A model generated the notes under the pieces. That model was not told the origin of the DNA, did no database searches, and saw nothing but the letters and a program-made list of their open reading frames with translations. The position numbers were made by a program, and so were the translations under genes. Positions 16,524-25,923 of a stretch of DNA of 35,708 nucleotides are shown in pieces. This DNA is from Gammaproteobacteria bacterium RIFCSPHIGHO2_12_FULL_63_22 (GTDB lineage: Bacteria; Pseudomonadota; Gammaproteobacteria; Xanthomonadales; Xanthomonadaceae). The stretch spans positions 1-35,708 of the forward strand of contig MGYJ01000010.1 in assembly GCA_001801685.1 (NCBI GenBank), given 5' to 3'. Every line of letters begins with the position of its first letter. The stretch's first letter is position 1.

Positions 16524-19043
16524 TTACTGGTTGCCGAAGGTGAACTGCAGGCGCTCGATCTCGTCGCCGTCTTCCTTGCGTAGCGGCAACGCGTAGCTGA
16601 TCGAGATCGGGCCGACCGGCGACTGCCACTGCAGCGCGAGGCCGGTGGTGACGCGGAAGCTGCTCAGCGAGAAATCGCCGGTGCGTGCGAACACGTTTCC
16701 GTAATCGACGAAGGCCGAGATGCGCGTACCGGGGCCGCCCAGCAGTTTCGGGAAGTAGAACTCGAACGAGCCGGTCGCCTTGATCGGGCCACCCAGGGGC
16801 TGCACGCGCGAGAAACCACCGAAGGTCGTGTTCGGGCCCAGGGTGTTCTGCGCGAAGCCGCGCACCGAACCCGGACCGCCGGCGTAGAAGTTCTTGAAGA
16901 ACGGCAGGCCGCAGCTGAATGCGCTGCTCTGGATCGGCTCGTAGCCGCGCAGCGGGTCGAACTCGGCGAAGCAGGTCGCCTTCGAGGAGTCGCCGTAGGC
17001 ATCGCCATAGCCAAGGCTGAGCGATGCCTTGCCGATCAGCCAGTCGGCGAGCGGACGGTAGTATTCGAAGTCGTAGCTGAGACGGTAGTACTCGAGGTCG
17101 CTGCCAGGCAAGGCGATTTCCGCCGTCACGCGGTTGAGCATGCCGCGCGAGGGCAGCAGGTAGTCGTTGCGGGTGTCGAGCGACCAGCCGAAGCGCGCGG
17201 TCCAGGCGTTGATCACCCAGACCCGGCTGAAGCCAGGAACGAAGATGTCCGGATCCAGACCCGGGTCGCCATCGTCGTCGGTCGAAGGCGTGGACGGATC
17301 GAAATCGTCGTCGCCGCTGGGGAAGGTGCCGCCCCCATCGCGGAAGCGGTCGCCAAGCGTGCTGACCAGGTAGTTGATGACTTCCGGCGGGGTGGAACCG
17401 TCGTAGGTGGTGACCTGGTTGCGGAAGATGCCGAAGGCAGCCGACACGCCGGTGTTTTCCGACAGCGGGATTCCGAACGTCACTTCGCCCGCGGCATTGC
17501 CCGAGCCGTATCGCGCGGTGGTCGTGGTCGATCGGTTGTAGTCGCTGTAGCTGAGGTTGTATCCGACCGTCACGCCGGCGTCGGTGAAGTACGGGTCGAG
17601 GTAGGAGAAGCTGATGCTCTTGGAATAGCTGTTGTTCTGCAACGCGATCGAGAACTTGTTGCCGGTGCCCAGGAAGTTGTTCTGCGACAGCGAGATGCTG
17701 GTGACGACGCCGGCATTCTGCGAGTAACCCAGGCCGAAGATGAAGCTGCCGGCGTTGCGTTCCTTCACGGTGATGACGAGGTCCACCTGGTCCTTGTGGC
17801 CTTCGACTTCAGGCGTTTCGACCTCCACCGTCTCGAAGAATCCGGTGCGCTGCAGGCGGATCTTGGAACGGTCGATCATGGCCTGCGAGTACCAGCCGCT
17901 TTCGAACTGGCGCATCTCGCGACGAAGCACTTCGTCGGCGGTATTGGCATTGCCCTTGAAGACGATGCGGCGCACGGTCACGCGCGGACCGGGTTTCACC
18001 ACGAAATTCAGCCCGACCGTATGCGCGGTGCGATCGATTTCGGGAATCGGCGTCACTTCCGCGAAGGCATATCCGATATTGCCGAGCACGGTGGAAATCG
18101 AATCGGTGCTCAGCTCGACCAGCGCGCGCGAGAAGAACTGGTCCTTCTTGACCAGCACCATGCTCTCGACGGTTTCCTGCGGCAACACGGTCTCGCCGGT
18201 TACCTTCACGTCGGAGATCTTGTACTTCTCGCCTTCGGTCACGTTCGCGGTGACGAACATGTCCTGCTTGGACGGGCTGATCGCGATCTGCGTGGACTCG
18301 ATGTTGAAGTCGACGTGTCCGCGGTCGAGATAGAAATTGGAAAGTTTTTCGAGGTCGCCGGAAATCTTTTCGCGCGAGTACTGGTCGTCACGGCGATACC
18401 ACGACAGCCAGTTGCTCGTGCTCGATTCCCAGCCCCGGCGGATGGCGGCATCGGGATAGAGCAGGTTGCCGACGATGTTGATGTCGCGGATCTTGGCCGG
18501 CTTGCCTTCGGCGATCACGATCTTCACGTCGACGCGGTTGCGGTCGAGCGGGGTGATGGTCGGCGCGACGGTGACGCCGTACTTGCCGCGGTTGTTGTAC
18601 TGGCGGGTCAGTTCCTGGGTAACGCGATCGAGGTTGAGCGGGTTGTAGGTCTCGCCTTCGGAAAGGCCGATGCTCTTGAGACCCTTCATCAACTCTTCGG
18701 TCTTCAGTTCCTTGTTGCCTTCCAGCGTGATCGTGTTGATGGCGGGGCGCTCGACCACGGCCACCACCAGGATGTCGCCCTGGCGCTCGAGCTTGATGTC
18801 GCTGAAGAAGCCGGTCTTGAACAGCGCGCGGATGGCCGCGCTGGACTTGCTGCGGTCGAGCAGGTCGCCGCGCTCAACCGGCAGGTAGGTGAAAACCGTA
18901 CCGGCCGAGATGCGCTGCAGGCCGTCGACGCGGATGTCCTGGACGGTGAACGGCTCGTAGTTCTGGGCGAGGACCGGACCGGTAAGGGCGGCGGCTAGGG
19001 CGAGGCTCAACAGTCGGCGGCGTGCGGTGGGGCGCGTCATCAT
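16524..19043 (-). CDS. bamA: Outer-membrane protein assembly factor BamA
   Basis: This encodes 839 residues from ATG 19043. A TTG one codon earlier and an ATG one codon later are alternatives; GGA 6 nt upstream favours ATG 19043. A signal peptide (basic TARRRLLSLALAAALTG, cleavage after VLA) precedes five POTRA domains (roughly residues 30-430) and a 16-strand beta barrel with the conserved GPGSVRGF lid-loop motif near 723-730. The C-terminus RLQFTFGNQ is the beta-signal region, slightly unusual in not ending in an aromatic residue. BamA inserts outer-membrane proteins, including LptD. An acidic insert in an extracellular loop (about residues 577-599) is noted separately. It lies between rseP (39 bp) and lpxD. 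Confidence 0.97.
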   Translation of the reverse strand: MMTRPTARRRLLSLALAAALTGPVLAQNYEPFTVQDIRVDGLQRISAGTVFTYLPVERGDLLDRSKSSAAIRALFKTGFFSDIKLERQGDILVVAVVERPAINTITLEGNKELKTEELMKGLKSIGLSEGETYNPLNLDRVTQELTRQYNNRGKYGVTVAPTITPLDRNRVDVKIVIAEGKPAKIRDINIVGNLLYPDAAIRRGWESSTSNWLSWYRRDDQYSREKISGDLEKLSNFYLDRGHVDFNIESTQIAISPSKQDMFVTANVTEGEKYKISDVKVTGETVLPQETVESMVLVKKDQFFSRALVELSTDSISTVLGNIGYAFAEVTPIPEIDRTAHTVGLNFVVKPGPRVTVRRIVFKGNANTADEVLRREMRQFESGWYSQAMIDRSKIRLQRTGFFETVEVETPEVEGHKDQVDLVITVKERNAGSFIFGLGYSQNAGVVTSISLSQNNFLGTGNKFSIALQNNSYSKSISFSYLDPYFTDAGVTVGYNLSYSDYNRSTTTTARYGSGNAAGEVTFGIPLSENTGVSAAFGIFRNQVTTYDGSTPPEVINYLVSTLGDRFRDGGGTFPSGDDDFDPSTPSTDDDGDPGLDPDIFVPGFSRVWVINAWTARFGWSLDTRNDYLLPSRGMLNRVTAEIALPGSDLEYYRLSYDFEYYRPLADWLIGKASLSLGYGDAYGDSSKATCFAEFDPLRGYEPIQSSAFSCGLPFFKNFYAGGPGSVRGFAQNTLGPNTTFGGFSRVQPLGGPIKATGSFEFYFPKLLGGPGTRISAFVDYGNVFARTGDFSLSSFRVTTGLALQWQSPVGPISISYALPLRKEDGDEIERLQFTFGNQ

Positions 19044-19082
19044 CAATCCAGATTGGTGGCGCGTGGCGCCGGTAGGTAGGGC

Positions 19083-20414
19083 TCAGGAAAATATTCGAAC
19101 AAGGTCATTGTAAAAGGCCAGGCAAATCAACCCGGCCAGTACCAGCAACCCGGCGTATTGTCCCGCGATCAGCACGCGCTCACCAACCGGACGACCCGAG
19201 ACCAGTTCGATAAGGTAATACAGCAGGTGCCCCCCATCCAAGACCGGGATGGGCAGCAGGTTCATGATGCACAGGGTCAGCGACAGGGTTGCCATCAGTC
19301 CAATCAGCCTGGAAAGGCCTTGGTTAGCCTCCGCCTGAGCGACCTGGGCGATGCCGATGGCGCCTGAAAGATTTTTCGAGGAGGCCTTGCCGGTGACCAG
19401 CCTGGCAAGGAATCCGAGCATTTCGCGACCCTGTTTGCGCGTCTCGGCCAGCGCGGCGCCGGCCGCTTCGATCGGCCCGAACTTGATCAGCTCGACCTTC
19501 GGCCGGGTCCCGATGCCCAGGATGCGGACGGTCTTGCCCTCGATCTCGGTCTGTGCAGGCACCAGCGAAAATTCGAGCCGCGCGCCGTTTCGGTCAACCT
19601 GGATGTTCACGGCCTCGCCCGGGGCCGCAGCCCTGACAAGCGTCGGGATGTCCGTCCAGTAGGTCACCGGCTTGCCATTGATGCTGGTCACCAGGTCGCC
19701 GGGCAACAGCTTTCCCGCGGCTACGGAGTCGGGCATGACGGTGGCGATGCGGCCATCGGAGCGAGTGCCGAAGTGAATGCCGGCCTCGCCCAGCGGGTCG
19801 GTCTGGTCGAAATCGGCGGACAAGCGGTCCAGGCGCAAGACCTTCTCGGATTTCCGGCCCTCCGCATCCTCGACCGTAAGCGTCACGGCGCGCTGGTCGA
19901 TAGCGGCAAAGGCGAGGGGAGTCACGGCATGGTTCCAGCTGGGCGTCAGCTCACCGCCCACCTTCAGGATCCGGTCTCCCTCGAGCAAGCCCGACTCGGC
20001 GGCGATGCCCGATGTCGGGCCGAGGATGGGCGCCGCGCCCGGCCAGCCAATCATGTAAGCGGCCCAGAACAGGCCGACGCATAGCAACAGGTTGGCGATC
20101 GGGCCGGCGGCCACGATGGCGATGCGCTTCATCACCGGCTGTCGGTTGAAGCTTTGTTCGCGATCTGCGGGAGCGACTTCGTGCTCGCGTTCATCCAGGA
20201 ACTGGACATAGCCGCCGAGCGGGATCATCGCGACCTGGTAGCGGGTGCCATCGGCCGCGACGCGGGACCAGAGCGGCCGACCAAAGCCGACCGAAAACTT
20301 GAGTACCCTCACGCCGCAGCGGCGCGCGACCCAGTAGTGGCCGAACTCGTGGAAGGTCACCAGCACGCCCAGCGTGACGATGAACCACCACAGTGCGCCG
20401 AAGAAACCGCTCAT
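19083..20414 (-). CDS. rseP: Site-2 protease RseP
   Basis: This 443-residue intramembrane zinc metalloprotease has HEFGH at residues 22-26 in the first membrane segment and the second zinc-ligand motif [11 protein letters not shown] near the C-terminus. Two periplasmic PDZ domains lie between them ([19 protein letters not shown] and [21 protein letters not shown]). RseP cuts the anti-sigma factor RseA after DegS, releasing sigma-E, and clears signal-peptide remnants. Its ATG overlaps the dxr stop by 4 nt. Its position before bamA links the envelope stress protease with the assembly machine, as in E. coli. Confidence 0.97.
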   Translation of the reverse strand: MSGFFGALWWFIVTLGVLVTFHEFGHYWVARRCGVRVLKFSVGFGRPLWSRVAADGTRYQVAMIPLGGYVQFLDEREHEVAPADREQSFNRQPVMKRIAIVAAGPIANLLLCVGLFWAAYMIGWPGAAPILGPTSGIAAESGLLEGDRILKVGGELTPSWNHAVTPLAFAAIDQRAVTLTVEDAEGRKSEKVLRLDRLSADFDQTDPLGEAGIHFGTRSDGRIATVMPDSVAAGKLLPGDLVTSINGKPVTYWTDIPTLVRAAAPGEAVNIQVDRNGARLEFSLVPAQTEIEGKTVRILGIGTRPKVELIKFGPIEAAGAALAETRKQGREMLGFLARLVTGKASSKNLSGAIGIAQVAQAEANQGLSRLIGLMATLSLTLCIMNLLPIPVLDGGHLLYYLIELVSGRPVGERVLIAGQYAGLLVLAGLICLAFYNDLVRIFS

Positions 20415-21604
20415 GCCCGCTCCATCTCGTTCAATAATTCCCTGGCTTGGCGGCGTGCGCGTTGGTCACAGTCCATTAGGACATCCAGATCGCCGGCAGG
20501 TTCCGCCGGGATGGCCGCGAGGGTCGCTTCCAGCAGGGCCGGGATTCCCAGGAAGGGCAATCGACCCTCGAGGAAGGAAGCAACAGCCACTTCATTGGCG
20601 GCGTTGAGTATGGCAGGCGCAGTGCCGCCCGTCGCCAACGCCGCGTAGGCAAGGGCAAGACAGGGAAAGGCCCCGAGATCCGGCGCTTCAAAATCGAGCC
20701 GGGCCAGTGCGGGCAAGTCCAGCGGGGCAACCCCGGAATCGATTCGCTCGGGCCAGGCCAGGCCGTGCGCCAGGGCGGTGCGCATGTCGGGATTTCCCAG
20801 TTGGGCGAGGACGGAACCGTCCACGTAGTCCACCAGCGAATGCACGATGCTTTGCGGATGCACCAGCACCTCGATGGCGGCGGCCGGCAGGCCGAACAGG
20901 TGGTGGGCCTCGATGACTTCGAGTCCCTTGTTCATCAAGGTCGCTGAATCCACCGAAATCTTGCGGCCCATGACCCATTTGGGGTGGGCGCATGCCTGGT
21001 CGGGCGTGACCTTTTCCAGCGACTGCCGGCTGCGTCCCCGGAACGGTCCACCCGACGCCGTCAGCAACAGCCGTCGCACGCCGCCACGGCCGCCATCGGC
21101 GGGCAGGCACTGGAAGATGGCGTTGTGCTCGCTGTCGATCGGCAGGATCTGCGCACCACTTTCCCGCGCTGCCTGCACCAGCACCTGGCCGGCCAGGACC
21201 ACCGATTCCTTGTTGGCCAGCAGCAGTCGCTTGCCCTTGCGTGCCGCGGCGAGGGTGGAGGCCATGCCGGCGGCGCCGACGATGGCGGCGACCACGGTGT
21301 CCGACTCGGGGTCGGAGGCGATATCCACCAGCGCTTGCGCGCCCGCCAGTGCCGCCGTCGCCAAGCCGGCAGCCCGCAGGCCATCGCGAAGCTGGGCGTG
21401 GCGCGCGGCATCGGCGATGACGGCGCAGGCTGGTCGGAATTGCCGGCAGAGTTCGACCAGCTTTTCGACATCGCTGTGCGCCGACAGCGCCTGTACCTGG
21501 AACCGGTCCGGGTGCCGGGCGATGACATCGAGCGTCGAGGTCCCGATCGATCCGGTAGCCCCGAGCAGCGCGACGCGTCGCGGCGTGTTCAGAGCCCCAG
21601 CCAA
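20411..21604 (-). CDS. dxr: 1-deoxy-D-xylulose 5-phosphate reductoisomerase
   Basis: This encodes 397 residues if translation begins at TTG 21604 (E. coli 398). No ATG exists near the conserved N-terminus. The NADPH-binding site is [13 protein letters not shown], and the metal and substrate sites are in [21 protein letters not shown] and [20 protein letters not shown]. Dxr makes methylerythritol 4-phosphate, the committed step of the MEP isoprenoid pathway. TTG 21604 has AGG 6 nt upstream and overlaps cdsA by 16 nt. The alternative, CTG 21592, would overlap the cdsA stop as CTGA, copying the ATGA junctions of this operon, but lacks a well-placed ribosome-binding site. Confidence 0.95.
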   Translation of the reverse strand: MAGALNTPRRVALLGATGSIGTSTLDVIARHPDRFQVQALSAHSDVEKLVELCRQFRPACAVIADAARHAQLRDGLRAAGLATAALAGAQALVDIASDPESDTVVAAIVGAAGMASTLAAARKGKRLLLANKESVVLAGQVLVQAARESGAQILPIDSEHNAIFQCLPADGGRGGVRRLLLTASGGPFRGRSRQSLEKVTPDQACAHPKWVMGRKISVDSATLMNKGLEVIEAHHLFGLPAAAIEVLVHPQSIVHSLVDYVDGSVLAQLGNPDMRTALAHGLAWPERIDSGVAPLDLPALARLDFEAPDLGAFPCLALAYAALATGGTAPAILNAANEVAVASFLEGRLPFLGIPALLEATLAAIPAEPAGDLDVLMDCDQRARRQARELLNEMERA

Positions 21605-22416
21605 TGTTTGCCTACCGCGAAGATCGGCAACGCAGCCAGCAGGCTGTCGAGGCGGTCGAGCACGCCGCCGTGGCCGGGAATCAGGTGGCTGGAATCCTTG
21701 GCGCCCGCATGTCGTTTGAGCAGGCTCTCGAACAGGTCGCCTGCCACCGAGAACAGCGCAGTTACGGCAGTAAGCAGCAACAGGGTCGGCAGCACGTCCC
21801 ATCCAAGCCCCAGCGCGGGCAGGCCGGCGACGGCCAGCAGCAGGGTTGCCGCGAGGCCGCCGGCAAAACCTTCCCAGCTCTTTCCGGGGCTGATGCGCGG
21901 CGCGAGCTTGTGCTTGCCGAAGCGTACGCCGACGAAGTACGCGCCAGTGTCAGCGAGCCAGACGATCAGCAGGGCATACAGGGCCCAGGCATGTCCGTTC
22001 GGCGTGGTCATGTGCAACCAGCACAAGGCCGCCCAGGCAGGAATCACGCTGAGACTGCCGGCGACCAGCTTGAGCACGCGCGAGCCGAAGCTGTCGACGC
22101 TGGCGAAATCGAAACGCGATAGCCAGACCAGCACCAGCAACCACCAGGCCACGCCGACATAGGCTGCCAACTGCAAGACCTGCATGCCGCTGCCTGCGGC
22201 CCAGGCCAGCGCCGTCATCATCGATACGTTTGCAGCCAGGTAGGCGGCGCGCGCCGTCGGCGCGGGGGTGGCGGACAGCAGCGTCCATTCCCACAGTCCC
22301 AGCATCATCAGGCCGGCAATCAATGCCGCCAGTAGCGGCGTCGGCAGGAACAACACGGCGCCGATGGCGACCGGCGCCATCACCAGGGCCGTTACGACCC
22401 GTGCTCGACGGCTCAT
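21589..22416 (-). CDS. cdsA: Phosphatidate cytidylyltransferase
   Basis: This 275-residue polytopic inner-membrane protein has about seven or eight hydrophobic segments. The CDP-diglyceride synthase signature near the C-terminus is complete: [20 protein letters not shown] followed by G and VLDRLDS. It activates phosphatidic acid with CTP to CDP-diacylglycerol, the branch point for all phospholipids. Its ATG overlaps the uppS stop by 4 nt and its end overlaps the dxr start. Co-location with uppS, dxr and the lpx genes makes one envelope precursor operon. Confidence 0.96.
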   Translation of the reverse strand: MSRRARVVTALVMAPVAIGAVLFLPTPLLAALIAGLMMLGLWEWTLLSATPAPTARAAYLAANVSMMTALAWAAGSGMQVLQLAAYVGVAWWLLVLVWLSRFDFASVDSFGSRVLKLVAGSLSVIPAWAALCWLHMTTPNGHAWALYALLIVWLADTGAYFVGVRFGKHKLAPRISPGKSWEGFAGGLAATLLLAVAGLPALGLGWDVLPTLLLLTAVTALFSVAGDLFESLLKRHAGAKDSSHLIPGHGGVLDRLDSLLAALPIFAVGKHWLGL

Positions 22417-23162
22417 GCTGCATTCCCCTGCGCGGTTCCGGACACTTGCGCGCTGGTCAGGCCGAAGCGCCGCTCGCGACTTGCGAAATCATCCATTGCC
22501 TGGCGCAGCGTCACCGCATCCAGGTCCGGCCACAGGGTTTCGGTGAACCACATTTCGGTATACGCCAGTTGCCAGAGCAGGAAGTTGCTGATGCGAAGGT
22601 CGCCGCCGGTGCGGATGAAGAGGTCCGGATCCGGCAGCCCCGCCATGCACAGGCGGCTCGAGAAAAGGGTTTCGTCTATCGCTTCGGGCGCCAGGCTGCC
22701 GTCGCGGACTTCGCGGGCGAGTTTCCTCGCGGCCTGCACGATGTCCCAGCGACCGCCGTAGCCGGCCGCGATGCATATGTTGATGGCGGTGTTGCCGGCC
22801 GTCACCAGTTCGGCCCTGCGCATCTTTTCCTGGATCACAGCGGGAAATTCGCCACGCTCGCCCACGAACAGGATGCGCGCACCGCGCCGGTGCAGCTCGT
22901 CCACTTCATTGTCGAGCATGCGCAGGAACAACTTCATCAGCGCGCCGACTTCTTCGGCGGGGCGGTTCCAGTTCTCGCTCGAAAACGCAAAAAGCGTCAG
23001 CGTGCCGATGCCTTCGGCCAGGCAGAAGTCGAGGCAGACCTGCACGGCCCGCGCACCGGCGCGATGGCCGAGCGTGCGCGGCCGGTGCCGGCGTTCGGCC
23101 CAACGGCCGTTGCCATCCATGATGATGGCAAGGTGGCGCGGAATTCGCTTCGAGTCGGACAT
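22413..23162 (-). CDS. uppS: Undecaprenyl diphosphate synthase (cis-prenyltransferase)
   Basis: This is 249 residues from ATG 23162 (E. coli 253). RHLAIIMDGNGRWA carries the catalytic D16. FAFSSENWNRP, INICIAAGYGGRWDI, DPDLFIRTGGDLRISNFLLW and the closing WPDL are the other conserved blocks of the family. The enzyme adds eight cis isoprene units to FPP, giving the C55 carrier used for peptidoglycan and O-antigen. Its FPP would come from ispA, also in the window. The start is 11 bp after the frr stop; upstream in-frame DNA is frr in another frame. Confidence 0.97.
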   Translation of the reverse strand: MSDSKRIPRHLAIIMDGNGRWAERRHRPRTLGHRAGARAVQVCLDFCLAEGIGTLTLFAFSSENWNRPAEEVGALMKLFLRMLDNEVDELHRRGARILFVGERGEFPAVIQEKMRRAELVTAGNTAINICIAAGYGGRWDIVQAARKLAREVRDGSLAPEAIDETLFSSRLCMAGLPDPDLFIRTGGDLRISNFLLWQLAYTEMWFTETLWPDLDAVTLRQAMDDFASRERRFGLTSAQVSGTAQGNAA

Positions 23163-23173
23163 GGGCGATCGGC

Positions 23174-23731
23174 TCAGACCGCCATCAGTTCCTGCTCCTT
23201 GGCCTTCACCGCATCGTCGATGTCCTTGACGAACTTGTCGGTCAGCTTCTGGATGTCGTCCTCGGCGCGACGGGCTTCGTCCTCGGTCGCGTTCTTTTCC
23301 TTCAGCAGTTCCTTGACCATGTGGATGCCGTCGCGGCGCACGCCGCGGACGGCGACCTTCGCCGTCTCGCCTTCGTTGTGCACGTGCTTGGAAAGCGCCT
23401 TGCGGCGTTCTTCGGTAAGCGGCGGCAGGTTGATGCGGATGACCTGGCCGGCGGTGTTCGGCGTCAGCCCCAGGTCGGAACTCATGATGGCTTTTTCGAC
23501 TGCGGCCACCATGGGTTTTTCCCAAGGGGTGATGGTCAGCGTGCGTGCGTCGGCGACGGTGACCGTGGCCACCTGCGACAGGGGCATGTCCGAACCGTAG
23601 TAGTTGACCTTCAGGTGGTCGACGATGGCAGTGGTGGCACGGCCGGTGCGAAGCAGGGTCAGGTCATGCTTGAACGCGTCCACGCACTTGGTCATGCGCG
23701 TCTGGGTTTCTTTCTTGATGTCGTTCAGCAT
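23174..23731 (-). CDS. frr: Ribosome recycling factor
   Basis: This 185-residue protein is exactly the E. coli length. MLNDIKKETQTRM begins the three-helix domain, LRTGRATTAIVDHLKVNYYG is the hinge region, and RINLPPLTEERRKAL closes the small domain. With EF-G it splits post-termination ribosomes. GGAG 6 nt before ATG 23731 is a good ribosome-binding site, and a TATAAT element lies about 30 nt upstream. Unusually it is separated from pyrH by a transporter gene. It leads the frr-uppS-cdsA-dxr-rseP-bamA-lpx series. Confidence 0.97.
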   Translation of the reverse strand: MLNDIKKETQTRMTKCVDAFKHDLTLLRTGRATTAIVDHLKVNYYGSDMPLSQVATVTVADARTLTITPWEKPMVAAVEKAIMSSDLGLTPNTAGQVIRINLPPLTEERRKALSKHVHNEGETAKVAVRGVRRDGIHMVKELLKEKNATEDEARRAEDDIQKLTDKFVKDIDDAVKAKEQELMAV

Positions 23732-23760
23732 GGAAGCTCCGCAAGGTGTGCAATCGGCCG

Positions 23761-23766
23761 ATTATA
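23761..23766 (-). promoter_or_regulatory. -10 element of a probable frr operon promoter
   Basis: A perfect TATAAT on the minus strand (ATTATA at 23761-23766), placing a start near 23754, about 23 nt before the frr ATG. The matching -35 region (about 17 bp upstream, CGACGG) is poor, so an activator or a long -10 dependence may apply. It makes frr-uppS and downstream genes independent of pyrH. Confidence 0.5.
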
Positions 23767-23812
23767 GTCATCCGGGGCCCAAGCCGTCGCCGGGGGCGGT
23801 TTCCGGGCTGAT

Positions 23813-24751
23813 TCAGTGGTGCGGTGCGTGGTCGTCGCTGTCGTGCGCGCAGCCCGGGCCCAGTTCCACTTGCACGGTGGAATGATTGATGCCGAATTTC
23901 TTTTCGAGCGACGCCGCGACCTGGTCGAGGAAGGCGTCGTGATCGTCCACGCGGGAACGGACCACGTGCGCGGTGAGCGCAATTTCGGCCGAGCCGATCG
24001 GCCAGATATGCAGGTGGTGCACGGCCATCACGCCGGGCATGGCCAGCAGGAAATCCTGCACCTTGTCGCCATCCAGGTGCGCCGGCACCGCGTCCATGGC
24101 CTGGCGGAAGCTGGCACGCAGCAGGCCCCAGGCGGACAGGGCGATCAGTACGCCCACCAGTACCGCCAAGGCTGGATCCAGCCAGCGCCAGCCCAGTTTC
24201 CACATTCCCAGCCCGGCCAGCACGGCCGCCAGCGACACACCCGCGTCTGCCAGCAGGTGCAGGTAGGCGCCGCGCCGGTTGAGGTCGGTGGACTGGCCGC
24301 GATGGAACATGGAGGCCGTGCCGAGGTTGACCACGATTCCCAAGGCCGCCACCACCATCACGATGCCGCCGGGAACGTCCGGCGGATCCGCAAGCCGTCT
24401 TAGCGCCTCGCCCAGCAGCGCGCCGGAAAATCCCACCAGCAGCAACGCATTCGCCAATGGCGAGAGTTGCGTGGCCCGGCGCCAGCCATAGGTATGGCGG
24501 GCTGTCGGCCTGCGCAGCGCAAGCATGGCCGCGCCCCAGGCCAGGGCCAACCCCAGCGAGTCGCCCAGGTTGTGCAAGGCATCCGACAGCAGCGCCAGGG
24601 AGTGCGCGTAGAAACCGTAGCCGGCTTCAACGGCGGTGTAGGCCAGGTTGATCGCCATGGCGATGGCGAAAGGGCGCGTGGCCTGGCCCGGTTCCGGTGG
24701 ATGCACGTGCCCGCCATGCCCGGGTCCCGCTTCGTGTTCGTGCCCGTGCAG
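23813..24751 (-). CDS. Cation diffusion facilitator (Zn/Co/Cd efflux) transporter
   Basis: This is a CDF-family antiporter of 312 residues if it begins at CTG 24751. It has six membrane segments; the metal site is seen as HNLGD in the second (H60, D64) and HLLAD in the fifth (H165, D169). A C-terminal cytoplasmic domain (AMPGVMAVHHLHIWPIGSAE) is typical, with a His-rich tail (CAHDSDDHAPHH). The first conventional start is GTG 24706 (297 residues), but the frame upstream reads HGHEHEAGPGHGGHVH, the His-rich cytoplasmic N-terminus characteristic of CDF proteins, and a GAGGA ribosome-binding site lies 7 nt before CTG 24751. There is no ATG, GTG or TTG further upstream in frame. It follows pyrH by 10 bp and precedes frr. 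Family certain, metal and start inferred. Confidence 0.9.
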   Translation of the reverse strand: MHGHEHEAGPGHGGHVHPPEPGQATRPFAIAMAINLAYTAVEAGYGFYAHSLALLSDALHNLGDSLGLALAWGAAMLALRRPTARHTYGWRRATQLSPLANALLLVGFSGALLGEALRRLADPPDVPGGIVMVVAALGIVVNLGTASMFHRGQSTDLNRRGAYLHLLADAGVSLAAVLAGLGMWKLGWRWLDPALAVLVGVLIALSAWGLLRASFRQAMDAVPAHLDGDKVQDFLLAMPGVMAVHHLHIWPIGSAEIALTAHVVRSRVDDHDAFLDQVAASLEKKFGINHSTVQVELGPGCAHDSDDHAPHH

Positions 24752-24758
24752 GGCAGCG

Positions 24759-24763
24759 TCCTC
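24759..24763 (-). promoter_or_regulatory. Ribosome-binding site pointing to a CTG start
   Basis: GAGGA on the minus strand overlaps the pyrH stop codon (TGAGGA) and is followed after 7 nt by in-frame CTG 24751. This spacing is ideal for that codon and far too long (52 nt) for GTG 24706. Confidence 0.55.
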
Positions 24764-25490
24764 AGCCGGCGCCGTGGACGAGCGTGCCCAGCGGCTCGCC
24801 GCGCAGGATCCGCATCAGCGCGCCCGGCTGCATCATGTCGTAGATACGCAGCGGAATGCGGTTGTCGCGGCACAGTGCGAACGCGGCCGTGTCCATCACC
24901 TGCAGGTTGCGGGCGATGACATCGTCGTAATTGAGTTCGGTATAGCGCTTGGCGTTCGGGAATTTTTTCGGGTCGGCATCATAGATGCCATCGACCTTGG
25001 TGGCCTTGAGCAAGAGTTCCGCGCCGATTTCAGTGGCGCGCAGTGCGGCGGCGGAGTCGGTAGTGAAGAATGGATTGCCCGTTCCTGCAGCGAATATGGC
25101 GATGCGTCCCTTCTCGAGGTGGCGTACCGCGCGACGCCGGATGTAGTCCTCGCAAACCTCATTGATCTTGATTGCGCTCATTACCCGCGCGTAGGTGCCC
25201 AACTTTTCGAGTGCATCCTGCATCGCCAGCGAATTGATCACCGTGGCCAGCATGCCCATGTGGTCGCCGGTGACGCGGTCCATGCCGGCCGCTGCCAGCC
25301 CGGCGCCGCGGAAGATGTTGCCGCCGCCAATCACCAGGCCGATCTGGGCGCCTGCTTTCTGGGCTTCGATGATCTCGCGGGCCAGGCCACGGATCACTTC
25401 CGGATCGATGCCGTAGTCCTCGCGTCCCATCAGGGCTTCGCCGGACAGCTTGAGCAGGACGCGGCGATACTTCAGGGGCGTGTCGGTCAT
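24762..25490 (-). CDS. pyrH: UMP kinase
   Basis: This 242-residue amino-acid-kinase-fold enzyme phosphorylates UMP to UDP. Landmarks are [15 protein letters not shown] at the N-terminus, the glycine-rich [35 protein letters not shown] and [17 protein letters not shown]. Bacterial UMP kinase is hexameric, activated by GTP and inhibited by UTP. GGAG lies 6 nt before ATG 25490. The usual upstream partners rpsB and tsf are not here: a Mth938-like gene and yhbY precede it instead, and a CDF gene follows after 10 bp. Confidence 0.97.
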   Translation of the reverse strand: MTDTPLKYRRVLLKLSGEALMGREDYGIDPEVIRGLAREIIEAQKAGAQIGLVIGGGNIFRGAGLAAAGMDRVTGDHMGMLATVINSLAMQDALEKLGTYARVMSAIKINEVCEDYIRRRAVRHLEKGRIAIFAAGTGNPFFTTDSAAALRATEIGAELLLKATKVDGIYDADPKKFPNAKRYTELNYDDVIARNLQVMDTAAFALCRDNRIPLRIYDMMQPGALMRILRGEPLGTLVHGAG

Positions 25491-25550
25491 GGCGGCTCCG
25501 TGCGTGGCAAACAGCGGGAGTTTAGCCGATTTGCGGGAGCAGCCTCCGGC

Positions 25551-25919
25551 CTAAAGCAGGAAGGCCGCCACGACTTTGCGGCCTTCGGTCGCCAGCACGT
25601 TGAAGGTGCGTGCTGCCGCTGCGTTGTCCATCACTTCCATGCCGATGCCGCGGGTCAGGCAGGCGGCCATGACGGCGGCCGGCGGAAACACCAGCGACGC
25701 ACCGCTACCCAGCAGGACGACGCTCGGTGACAGCTCCAGCACGGCGGCCAGGTCCTCGGGTTTCAGGTCGGCAATGGCGCGGGGTCGCCAGTCTTCGATC
25801 AGCTGGTTCGGGGCCAGGATGAAGCTCGATTCCAGCCGCCGGTCGTTGACCAGGGCGCCGCGGCCGTCCGCCCCGCGCAGGGTGTAGCGAAAATCAGGGT
25901 TTTCCAGCGTCAGCTGCAT
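25551..25919 (-). CDS. Mth938-like (DUF498) domain protein
   Basis: This 122-residue protein fits the Mth938-like fold family: YTLRGADGRGALVNDRRLESSFILAP (spanning about residues 12-37), SPSVVLLGSGASLVFPP, GIGMEVMDNAAAARTFNVLA and a short hydrophobic end. The family is related to mitochondrial NDUFAF3, a complex I assembly factor, but the role of the bacterial proteins is not settled. It starts 4 bp after the yhbY stop, so the two are probably one transcript. The next gene, pyrH, lies 60 bp on. Family call confident; function unknown. Confidence 0.88.
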   Translation of the reverse strand: MQLTLENPDFRYTLRGADGRGALVNDRRLESSFILAPNQLIEDWRPRAIADLKPEDLAAVLELSPSVVLLGSGASLVFPPAAVMAACLTRGIGMEVMDNAAAARTFNVLATEGRKVVAAFLL

Positions 25920-25923
25920 CCGC

